This document shows positions 45,748-53,058 of a DNA stretch of 64,000 bases, piece by piece. The notes under the pieces were generated by a model. The model worked only from the letters and a program-made list of their open reading frames with translations, was not told the DNA's origin and made no database searches. Within the stretch, counting starts at the first letter, position 1, and each line of letters begins with the position of its first letter. A program made the position numbers and the translations under genes. Source of the stretch: Methanolinea sp. (GTDB lineage Archaea > Halobacteriota > Methanomicrobia > Methanomicrobiales > Methanospirillaceae). The stretch lies in NCBI GenBank assembly GCA_018263335.1, contig JADFCY010000004.1, forward strand, positions 1-64,000, read 5' to 3'.

Positions 45748-46293
45748 CTATCCCCGTGCCTTCTGTAGTGTGTGTTCAAGAATGCTGCCCGGGTCCGCGT
45801 TGTGAATGGGCTCCCACCTGATGAGAATCAACAGTTTCAAGGCATAGGTTATCAGCAATCCCAAATCAAAGTGGTGCCCGGCTGCGAGTTCATCGAGAGT
45901 TTTCCAGCGAACCTCGTCAAGGGACATCTCGGCCGCGAGGAGAGAAGGATTGGCCACGGCCGCCGTTGCAGCAGCGGCAACCGTGGGATCAGGAGCGGCG
46001 CGCGGCCGAAGGTATGACGAAGGCTCACGGTGGATTCTCTGGCTGCGGGCTTTCACGAGCTCATTTCTGAGCGTAGTATCAAATTCTATCCAATGCCTGA
46101 CAGTCTGCTGCTGCGAGCGATCCTCAGGATACCGTGACGGTTCAGGCAAGTTGCACAAAACAATGTAATCATGGGCCGGGATGAATTCGCGGCATATCTC
46201 GAGGAATCTTTCAAAGGAGAACGGCGGTTTCATGCCAAAATGGAGCATCGGGAGGCTTGAAACCAGATAGGGGTAAAAATCGGCCATTTTCAT
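45748..46293 (-). CDS. DUF2764 protein of the bacterial-type V-ATPase cluster
   Basis: A 181-residue protein starting ADFYPYLVSSLPMLHFGMKP after the initiator region, the DUF2764 signature. An Ala-rich, low-complexity segment (about 105-125) follows, then a helical C-terminus. In Chlamydia and Treponema V-ATPase operons a DUF2764 gene sits between E and A, where other operons have C; the order here is the same. It probably replaces part of subunit C function in connecting head and membrane. ATG 46293 directly abuts the E stop. Confidence 0.85.
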   Translation of the reverse strand: MKMADFYPYLVSSLPMLHFGMKPPFSFERFLEICREFIPAHDYIVLCNLPEPSRYPEDRSQQQTVRHWIEFDTTLRNELVKARSQRIHREPSSYLRPRAAPDPTVAAAATAAVANPSLLAAEMSLDEVRWKTLDELAAGHHFDLGLLITYALKLLILIRWEPIHNADPGSILEHTLQKARG

Positions 46294-46905
46294 TCATTCC
46301 CTTGTGGCTTCCTGGAGAATCGCATGCAATTTGGGTTTGAGATACACACCGATATACTCTGCAAGGCTCTTATCCGAGAAGTCAAAGCACGACCTTCCGC
46401 TGTCAAAACTTATGATGAACCCGCCTGATATCTTGTCAGACGGCCGTAAGGCAACCTCCCGTTTCGTCTGGTCCCTGAGACGCGAAAGGTAAGACTTTTC
46501 AAATACCTCGAGATCCTCTCTCTTCATCTCTATCTCAATACTGCCATTCTCATCTGCGCAGCACTGAGTGACGATTGCAGAGAGCAGTCTGAACAGGGTG
46601 TCAGGGGTGAGTGAATCCCGCACATCCATGAGGATGATACGCTCGAGCATGGCGGAAATTTCGTTCCTGAGTGAGAGGAGCAGATCTCTTCCTGCCTGGA
46701 TGAGGAATGCCTTTTCCCTCTCCTCTTCACGACGTACCCTCTCCTGCGCTTCAGAAAGGATCCTCTCTGCTTCGAGCCTCGCCGAAGCGACTATCTCTTC
46801 GGCGTTCTTCCTGGCATGGGCCTCGATCTCGCGGGCTCTTTCGTCTGCAGCCCTGATACCCTCCTCGCGTATCTTTTCGATCAGGTCCCTGACATCCTCT
46901 GCCAT
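46294..46905 (-). CDS. Second V-type ATPase, subunit E
   Basis: A 203-residue peripheral-stalk subunit: a long charged coiled coil (about 1-90, DLIEKIREEGIRAADERARE onward) and a C-terminal domain with SGGFIISFDSGRSCFDFSDK. It is the first gene of the cluster. ATG 46905 follows GGAAGGGGC. No partner G/H-type coiled-coil gene is seen in the cluster. Confidence 0.9.
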   Translation of the reverse strand: MAEDVRDLIEKIREEGIRAADERAREIEAHARKNAEEIVASARLEAERILSEAQERVRREEEREKAFLIQAGRDLLLSLRNEISAMLERIILMDVRDSLTPDTLFRLLSAIVTQCCADENGSIEIEMKREDLEVFEKSYLSRLRDQTKREVALRPSDKISGGFIISFDSGRSCFDFSDKSLAEYIGVYLKPKLHAILQEATRE

Positions 46906-47217
46906 TCTGTGCCCCTTCCCGGTTTCCTGCATATTAAGATGGGATACATCAATATAATCAGCTCGATTCATTCCCGCATTCGCGTTCCTGCTGTCACGTG
47001 TACCGATCCATTGAGAGATATATTATGCATGCTTCTTACTTTAGTCGACATCTCTTGTCCCCCGTATCCCGTTTGAGGAACTACCGGGCTCCTGAATGGC
47101 AGCACATGCTGGCCATACCCGCGTGAACCATTTCGTTCCCGGGCATCAGGAGCGTTGTTCTCTAAAAAAAATCGAATCCATTATCTCGCATATCGCGGAC
47201 ATAATGAAGATCTCCAC

Positions 47218-47325
47218 ATGTTTGGTCTGCCAATGCTCACAATTGCCGCAGTCGGCGGCACTGTACTGATAGTCGTCCTCCTCCTGCTCCTCTGGGGCCT
47301 CCAATACAGGGCGGCGCTCTCATGA
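47218..47325 (+). CDS. Small membrane peptide coupled to the symporter (35 residues)
   Basis: ATG 47218 to TGA 47323-47325 encodes 35 residues with one hydrophobic helix (MLTIAAVGGTVLIVVLLLLL) and a short tail WGLQYRAALS. The stop overlaps the ATG of the symporter (ATGA at 47322), a sign of translational coupling. It resembles the small accessory peptides annotated next to sodium symporters in other methanogens. It was probably missed by length cut-offs. Confidence 0.75.
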   Translation: MFGLPMLTIAAVGGTVLIVVLLLLLWGLQYRAALS

Positions 47326-48824
47326 TTGATCCAGTCGATGCTGCGATAGTCGCGCTCTATTTCCTTGGGCTTGTGGGCATTGGCGTCTGGGCGTCAAAGA
47401 GGATCCATTCCATGAGCGATTACGTGGTGGCAGGCCGTTCCCTCGGGTTCTGGCTCTTCACCATGCTCATGGTCGGATCGGTATGCAGCGGGATGTCTCT
47501 TCTTGGTGTCTCGGGGCTGGGCTTCAATTTTGGCTGGCCGACCATATGGGAACAGATATTCGTCCCCCTCTCAGTGGCGTTCTGCATTATTTTTTTTGGT
47601 GTGAAGATCCATGGTCTTGCCAAAAAGAACGGGTACCTCACTGTCCAGGATTACTTTGTGCACCGGTATCACAGCCCGAAGGCGCTCCGATCGCTCTCTG
47701 CCCTTTCGGGCATCGTTGTCTCGATGATCTACCTTGCCGGGCAGTACACTGCAGTCAGCATCGTGCTGATGTGGATCTTTGGACTTCCCCACTGGATCGC
47801 GCTTCTTCTTGGTGCATTCATCGTGACCGTTTACACAGTTATCGGGGGTCTCTATGCCGTTACCTGGACCACCCTGATCCAGGGGCTCATCCTCATCGTG
47901 GGCGTGGTGGTCATGGCGCCCCTGGTGATCATGAAAGCCGGGGGATTTACCCACATAAACGAGGTCATGGCGGCAACCAGCCCTGACCTGGTGCAGCCAT
48001 GGGTCGCGACCGGCTTCTTCACCCCCGCATACGTGGTATCGTTCTCCCTCCTGCTTATGGTCGGCCTTGCATGTGCACCCCATGTGATCAACAATATCCT
48101 GGCAGTCAAGGACGCACGATACTTCGGGTGGGCGCCGCTGATTGCGTTCCTCATTTACGGAGCGGTTATGTTCCTCCTGAAATTCGGCGGTTTTGCCGGC
48201 ATCGTCCTTGTCCGGGAGGGAATTATCACCCTTCCGCAGGTGAAGAATGCGGGTGATTTTGTCTTCATCTATGGAATTCAGTCGGCGATTCCCAATATCG
48301 TCGTCTGGGGGCTGTTTGCAGTGGTTATCCTTGCCGCAGTGATGTCAACCACGGACAGGCTGATGCTGACCATCGGGACCTATTTCAGCTGGGATATATA
48401 CCGAAACGTCTTCCGGCCGGAAGCGTCTGATGCCCAGGTCCTCGTCGTCAGCAGGATTGCGGTCGCAGCGACCGCGATCATCACGGTCATCCTGGCGCTT
48501 GATCCTCCAGCCATGCTGGTTTGGCTGATCTGGGCCGGCATTGGCATAATGTTTGCCACCTTTGCCGTCCCCCTCCTTGCAGGGCTCTACTGGCGGAGGG
48601 CGACCCGCGAGGGGGCACTCGCGGCAATGGCGCTTGGCCTGGTATCGTCCTGCGTCTTTGGGGGGATCACATACTTCAAGATCGCCCCGCTTCCGGTTCA
48701 TTTCAGCCTCTATGGGGTGGTCGTTGCGGTGGTTGCCATGATTGTCGCAAGTCTTGCAACAAGGCCAGTCGAGAGCAGGATCCTTGATGAAACCCACACG
48801 GGGTGGTATATCAGGGTCAAATAA
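47322..48824 (+). CDS. Sodium:solute symporter (SSS family)
   Basis: A 500-residue membrane protein with about 13 helices of the SLC5/PutP family, importing a solute with Na+. The start DAAIVALYFLGLVGIGVWAS, the DYVVAGRSLGFW segment near residue 35, and AVVILAAVMSTTDRLMLTIG (the Na2-site helix) near residue 335 are typical. The substrate is not readable (pantothenate-, proline- or acetate-like members exist). It lies next to the probable Na+-type V-ATPase. Confidence 0.92.
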   Translation: MIDPVDAAIVALYFLGLVGIGVWASKRIHSMSDYVVAGRSLGFWLFTMLMVGSVCSGMSLLGVSGLGFNFGWPTIWEQIFVPLSVAFCIIFFGVKIHGLAKKNGYLTVQDYFVHRYHSPKALRSLSALSGIVVSMIYLAGQYTAVSIVLMWIFGLPHWIALLLGAFIVTVYTVIGGLYAVTWTTLIQGLILIVGVVVMAPLVIMKAGGFTHINEVMAATSPDLVQPWVATGFFTPAYVVSFSLLLMVGLACAPHVINNILAVKDARYFGWAPLIAFLIYGAVMFLLKFGGFAGIVLVREGIITLPQVKNAGDFVFIYGIQSAIPNIVVWGLFAVVILAAVMSTTDRLMLTIGTYFSWDIYRNVFRPEASDAQVLVVSRIAVAATAIITVILALDPPAMLVWLIWAGIGIMFATFAVPLLAGLYWRRATREGALAAMALGLVSSCVFGGITYFKIAPLPVHFSLYGVVVAVVAMIVASLATRPVESRILDETHTGWYIRVK

Positions 48825-48925
48825 TATCCCATTTCTCTCAAGTCACGTTGGTTGGGCCAGGTAATACTGGGAAAAAAATACACGGGACATCCTGGCGTCA
48901 TGAGGTGGTTGTCACGCGCGGTGAG

Positions 48926-48984
48926 AGTTTATAAACCCTCTTTGCTGACACTATGCGGATCGAGAAAAGAAAATTATTTATACT
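48926..48984 (+). promoter_or_regulatory. Two TATA-like elements upstream of the structured RNA
   Basis: TTTATAAA near 48928-48935 and TTTATACT at 48977-48984, the latter preceded by a purine-rich BRE-like stretch (gagaaaagaaaatta). From the second, transcription is expected near 49002-49006, immediately before the first helix of the RNA described next. No coding region follows on this strand for about 2 kb. Confidence 0.5.
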
Positions 48985-49003
48985 ATGAAAGCATTACTAG
49001 GAT

Positions 49004-49370
49004 CGCCTCAGTGGGGAACAATCTGGGGATACCTGCCACGGTGAAATGAGCACCCATATCCAAACGGCTCAACGATATGGGCGCGTGAATGTGGATTCAC
49101 CGTGGGGCCGAACAAATGTTCAGGTAACATACCTCCAGTATGGAATGAGGCCATGGTCCAGAGCGGCGAAAAAGGCCATGGGCGGCAGAGACATTCCATC
49201 ACGGGGGCCGAAGAGGTATGTTCAAGGAACATGATGCCGGGACGCATCGAACCTGCATCCCAAAACGGCGTAAGAGATGCGGGTGTGAAAGACGAAGCAT
49301 CCTGGGGCCGAACATGTGTATCCGCAAGGGACCTCACGGGGCACATCCATCCCTTTGGATTTCGGATTTT
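49004..49370 (+). ncRNA. Candidate structured RNA of three modules with GGGGCCGAA boxes spaced exactly 100 nt
   Basis: The box GGGGCCGAA occurs at 49104-49112, 49204-49212 and 49304-49312. Each box follows an inner stem and precedes the 3' strand of an outer stem. Module 1: inner 49036-49045/49096-49105 (10 bp), apical 49053-49060/49074-49081 (8 bp), outer TACCTG/CAGGTA (49030-49035/49121-49126). Module 2: outer 49126-49135/49213-49222 (10 bp), inner 49141-49147/49192-49198, apical 49151-49159/49174-49181. Module 3: outer 49229-49233/49313-49317, inner 49234-49237/49297-49300, apical 49252-49259/49276-49283. A closing helix, 49011-49016/49332-49337, is possible. A small hairpin and T run end it near 49370. 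No frame here looks coding. I see no RNase P, SRP or tRNA signature. Confidence 0.6.
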
Positions 49371-49706
49371 TCACAATTCCTTGTCCGAATTGGTGGTTGT
49401 TGCATTCATGAACTGGTAACGATGACAGCAGAAGCCCTGGAACGGGTGGGAAAATGAGATGGGTGGCATCAACAGGAGGCGTCCACCCTCCCCCTTTCGG
49501 GGAAGGGTTTCCACCATGGATTGGAACGTTCAGTCGGTGATTTAGTTGGACACTAATACACCTGATATTACATGGAGAGCAATAATAATTAAACCTTTTG
49601 GAATAATCAGGGCCTTGAAAAACGTCCATTTCCGAAAAATGAGCCTCCATCTTAAAGAATGGAGAAGATCTTCATGCAAGACCGGGTGCCTGCTCAACGG
49701 GCCAAT
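49371..49706. other. Non-coding interval downstream of the structured RNA
   Basis: No gene supported. A GC hairpin (CCCTCCCC...GGGGAAGGG, near 49488-49508) could end a transcript. An AT-rich stretch near 49590 (aataataattaaacctttt) resembles a TATA region, but no plus-strand gene follows it. Confidence 0.4.
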
Positions 49707-50075
49707 CTACTGATCTCGGATAAACCCTTTCTCAATGAGATCCGAAAGCCATGAATCGAGGAAACGGGAGAGTTCGTTCCTTGCCTTGAGATCCACCTTT
49801 CCGGGTGCAGTATACACTTCCCTTTTTGTCTCTCCCGCCTGGAAGGTGAGTGGTTCAGCAGTCTTCCTGACACGGTCGACTCGTATCTCAATGTCGGGAT
49901 CGGCGATCATGACCCCGTCCACCTCGGGGTTCTGGGAGAGAGCGTACACATCGTCAGACAGCCGGTCAATGCAGAGCGGAACGAATGGCGGCATCTCAAT
50001 TACTGCATATTGGCGGACATCGAGGACCCCGATCTTCTCGAGTTTCTTGTAGATTGACTGGTAAATATCTGGCAT
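49707..50075 (-). CDS. Conserved small soluble protein, function unknown
   Basis: A 122-residue acidic protein beginning MPDIYQSIYKKLEKIGVLDV. It contains PEVDGVMIADPDIEIRVD near residue 55 and a C-terminal helix (FLDSWLSDLIEKGF). Composition and codon use are normal for a gene. I do not recognise a characterised family. GGGAG with a 5-nt spacer supports ATG 50075 over a TTG at 50102. It stands alone. Confidence 0.75.
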   Translation of the reverse strand: MPDIYQSIYKKLEKIGVLDVRQYAVIEMPPFVPLCIDRLSDDVYALSQNPEVDGVMIADPDIEIRVDRVRKTAEPLTFQAGETKREVYTAPGKVDLKARNELSRFLDSWLSDLIEKGFIRDQ

Positions 50076-50246
50076 CTCCTCTCCCAGGCTCCTGTTGTTC
50101 AATAGGTGAGAGAATCGGGGTGATAAATTTTTTCAGGACTCGCCATGAATCCCTAGGGCTCTCTCCCGTTGGGGGGAGTTCTTGAGAAACCGGTGAATCT
50201 CAGGTATGGCACTTATAAGCAGTGAAAACTTTTTCATGACACGCAA

Positions 50247-50810
50247 TCAGATGACGGCAAGATGTTCAAGGAGTATTCGAAGCCCAATCCCGATGAGGAT
50301 GATCCCTCCAAGAACCTCGAAACCCTTACCATATTTCGTTGCAAGGATGCCACCGAGCATCGCTCCCGCACAGGCGAAGAGAAAGGCCATGATCCCTGCG
50401 ACAGACGCGAAAATCAGGATATCCTGAGTCACGAAGGCGAGGGTTAAGCCCACCCCCAGTGAGTCTATACTGGTTGCAACCGCGAGGAGGACGAGGGTCG
50501 GGAGGAGGAGGCAGTCGCGCCTCTCACGTTCCTCTCCTCCCGTCAACCCTTCATATATCATCTTTCCCCCAATAATCAGGAGAATTACGAACGCGAGCCA
50601 GTGATCGATACCTGATATCTGTTCCACCAGTGCTGAACCCGCCAGCCATCCAAGTAGCATCATCCCGGCCTGGAACAGCCCGAATGCTGTCCCGAGCACC
50701 AGGGCAAGGGTCACCCTCTGTGTGGGCGATGCCGCCGCGGCTGCGAGTGATACCGCGAAACAGTCCACGGCAAGCGAAATGCCAACGAGGACGATCAAAG
50801 CGAAGTCCAT
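50247..50810 (-). CDS. mntP: Putative manganese efflux pump MntP
   Basis: A 187-residue membrane protein with six helices in two related halves. The MntP signatures ISLAVDCFAVSLAAA in helix 1 and ATSIDSLGVGLTLAF in helix 4, each with the Asp used for metal transport, are present. It exports Mn2+ in bacteria. I see no metal-responsive operator or riboswitch upstream. It stands alone. Confidence 0.92.
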   Translation of the reverse strand: MDFALIVLVGISLAVDCFAVSLAAAAASPTQRVTLALVLGTAFGLFQAGMMLLGWLAGSALVEQISGIDHWLAFVILLIIGGKMIYEGLTGGEERERRDCLLLPTLVLLAVATSIDSLGVGLTLAFVTQDILIFASVAGIMAFLFACAGAMLGGILATKYGKGFEVLGGIILIGIGLRILLEHLAVI

Positions 50811-50981
50811 CTGCCATACCTGGTATGCGTTAGACGACCAAAAGGGATTGCGTTTGTGTATACCCCAAAGAAACTATGCGGGAGTTCCCTGTACGGGACA
50901 TCAAAATGGATACCCTGGAAAGGTATTTTACGGGAACGGAGAAAGATCTGCCATGTTATAGCATGACAGGGAGGGTCTGGC

Positions 50982-52907
50982 ATTCCGTATACCGGATATG
51001 ACGAAGTATATACCCGATCGCTCCGTGACCCGGAGCAATTCTGGGCTGAGGCGGCAGAAAATGTCTCGTGGACGCGTCAGTATGACCGGGTTCTTGATAC
51101 ATCCAACCTGCCATTCGTGAAGTGGTTTCCTGGAGGCGTCCTCAATACCTGCGAAAATGCCATCGACCGGCACGTGGAGGCGGGAAATGGCTCCCGGATA
51201 GCCCTTATATACGACAGTCCCGTGACGGCAACGGTGATCCGGTACACATATGCCGAGCTCCGGGACCTTGTCGCGAAATGCGCAGGAGGACTCCTTCTGC
51301 TCGGGGTGAAGAAAGGGGACCGCGTGGTCATCTACATGCCCATGATACCGGAGGCAGTCATCTCGATGCTCGCATGTGCCCGAATCGGCGCGATCCACTC
51401 GGTGGTCTTCGGGGGTTTTGCCCCCAAAGAGCTGGCATCGAGGATACGCGATGCACGCCCGAAGGTCGTCCTGATTGCGTCATGTGGTATCGAAGTGAAC
51501 CGCATCATCCCCTACAAGCCGCTCATCGACGAGGCAGTGGCTCTCGCAGGGGTCCCTGTTGCGCATTGCGTGATTGTCCAGAGGCCCGAGTGCCCCGCAG
51601 AACTCACGGCAGGGACCGACAGGGAATGGAAAGGGTTCATGGATACTGCACCCCCCGCAGCATGCGTCCAGATGCAGTCGACCGATCCGCTCTATATCCT
51701 TTATACTTCCGGCACGACAGGGATACCGAAAGGCGTGGTGAGGGATAACGGGGGGCACCTTGCCGCGCTCCTCTGGAGTATGAGATACCTCTACGGCCTC
51801 TCCCCTGGCGAAGTCTTCTGGGCGGCCTCAGATGTCGGGTGGGTGGTCGGGCACTCATACATCGTGTATGCGCCGCTTGCGTACGGATGCACGAGTATCC
51901 TCTACGAAGGGAAATCCGTGGGGACCCCGGATCCCGGCGCGTTCTGGAGAGTCGCGTCACAACATGGCGTGAGCGTGCTCTTCTGTGCACCGACGGCCCT
52001 CCGCGCCATAAAGCGCGAAGACCCGGGGGGGAAGTACCTGGAGAAATACGACCTCTCGAAGCTGCGCACCCTCTTTTTAGCCGGGGAGCGGTGCGATCCT
52101 GATACCCTGGCCTGGGCACAGGAACGGCTCTCGGTTCCCGTCATCGATCACTGGTGGCAGACCGAGACAGGGTGGGCGATCGGGGCAAACCCTGTCGGAA
52201 TATCGCCGCTCCCTGTCAAACCCGGTTCATGTACAAGGGCCATGCCTGGCTACGATGTCCGCATCCTCGATGACAGCGGGAGGGAGGTTCCCCCAGGGGT
52301 TACGGGGAACATCGTTGTCAGGCTCCCCCTCCCGCCCGGTTGCTTCACCACGCTCTGGCAGAAGGATGACGAGTGTAAAAAGACCTATTATTCCGCGTAC
52401 CCCGGGTATTATCTCACTGGCGATGCCGGTTTTATCGATGAAGACAGGTATCTCTGGATCATGGGCAGGACCGACGATATCATCAACACCGCCGGCCACC
52501 GGCTCTCAACCGGTGCCATGGAGGAGGTCCTCGCCTCGCACCCTGATGTGGCGGAATGCGCCGTTACCGGTGTTGCAGATGAGGTGAAAGGGGAGATTCC
52601 CGTAGGATTCGTGGTACTCAAGGCAGGAGTGCAGCGGGAGAACGGGGATGTGATCCGGGAGCTTGTCCAGATGGTCAGAGATCGCATTGGCCCCATAGCC
52701 TCGTTCAAGACGGCAGTCGTGGTCAGGAGACTCCCAAAGACGCGTTCAGGAAAGATACTCCGCGGTGTGATGAAGAAGATAGCCGATGGCCAGCAATACT
52801 CGGTCCCCCCCACTATCGAGGACGCATCCGTTCTCGGAGAGGTGGCCGAAAGCCTCAAGGGGATAGGATACCCCAAAAAACAGGCTGACGCGCGTTTCCC
52901 CGGGTAA
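50982..52907 (+). CDS. AMP-forming acyl-CoA synthetase (acetyl/propionyl type), apparent AUU start
   Basis: A ligase making acyl-CoA from acid, ATP and CoA through an acyl-adenylate. Family blocks: LYILYTSGTTGIPKGVVRDN near residue 245, WWQTETGW near 390, the hinge YLWIMGRTDDIINTAGHRLS and the C-terminal PKTRSGKILRGVMKK, whose Lys is the usual acetylation target. The first in-frame GTG (51117) would delete the conserved N-terminus; the open frame upstream encodes YDEVYTRSLRDPEQFWAEAA and has no ATG, GTG or TTG back to a stop at 50964. ATT 50982 lies 6 nt after GGGAGGG (50969-50975) and gives a normal 641-residue enzyme. The AUU start is inferred. It resembles PrpE more than Acs. Confidence 0.88.
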   Translation: MPYTGYDEVYTRSLRDPEQFWAEAAENVSWTRQYDRVLDTSNLPFVKWFPGGVLNTCENAIDRHVEAGNGSRIALIYDSPVTATVIRYTYAELRDLVAKCAGGLLLLGVKKGDRVVIYMPMIPEAVISMLACARIGAIHSVVFGGFAPKELASRIRDARPKVVLIASCGIEVNRIIPYKPLIDEAVALAGVPVAHCVIVQRPECPAELTAGTDREWKGFMDTAPPAACVQMQSTDPLYILYTSGTTGIPKGVVRDNGGHLAALLWSMRYLYGLSPGEVFWAASDVGWVVGHSYIVYAPLAYGCTSILYEGKSVGTPDPGAFWRVASQHGVSVLFCAPTALRAIKREDPGGKYLEKYDLSKLRTLFLAGERCDPDTLAWAQERLSVPVIDHWWQTETGWAIGANPVGISPLPVKPGSCTRAMPGYDVRILDDSGREVPPGVTGNIVVRLPLPPGCFTTLWQKDDECKKTYYSAYPGYYLTGDAGFIDEDRYLWIMGRTDDIINTAGHRLSTGAMEEVLASHPDVAECAVTGVADEVKGEIPVGFVVLKAGVQRENGDVIRELVQMVRDRIGPIASFKTAVVVRRLPKTRSGKILRGVMKKIADGQQYSVPPTIEDASVLGEVAESLKGIGYPKKQADARFPG

Positions 52908-53058
52908 GGACTCAAAAGAGGGCGGTTCTCTGTCTGCCTGGGGAAGCGCCGGGAACTGCAGGCGTAACAGCCTTAAAACTGCCTTCAAGATCCTGAAATA
53001 TTCCAAAGGTTATTTTTGAATGGGATGCGGAACGAGTGGTGAAGGGTGATCTTTCGCA

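Noticed and set aside
49004..49370. RNase P RNA or SRP RNA at the structured locus
   Set aside because: The conserved boxes of those RNAs that I know (GGAAAGTCC-like; the SRP helix 8 GTCAGGTCCGGAAG-like segment) are not found on the plus strand.
51117..52907. GTG 51117 as the start of the acyl-CoA synthetase
   Set aside because: It lacks a ribosome site and would remove about 45 conserved residues that are encoded in frame upstream.
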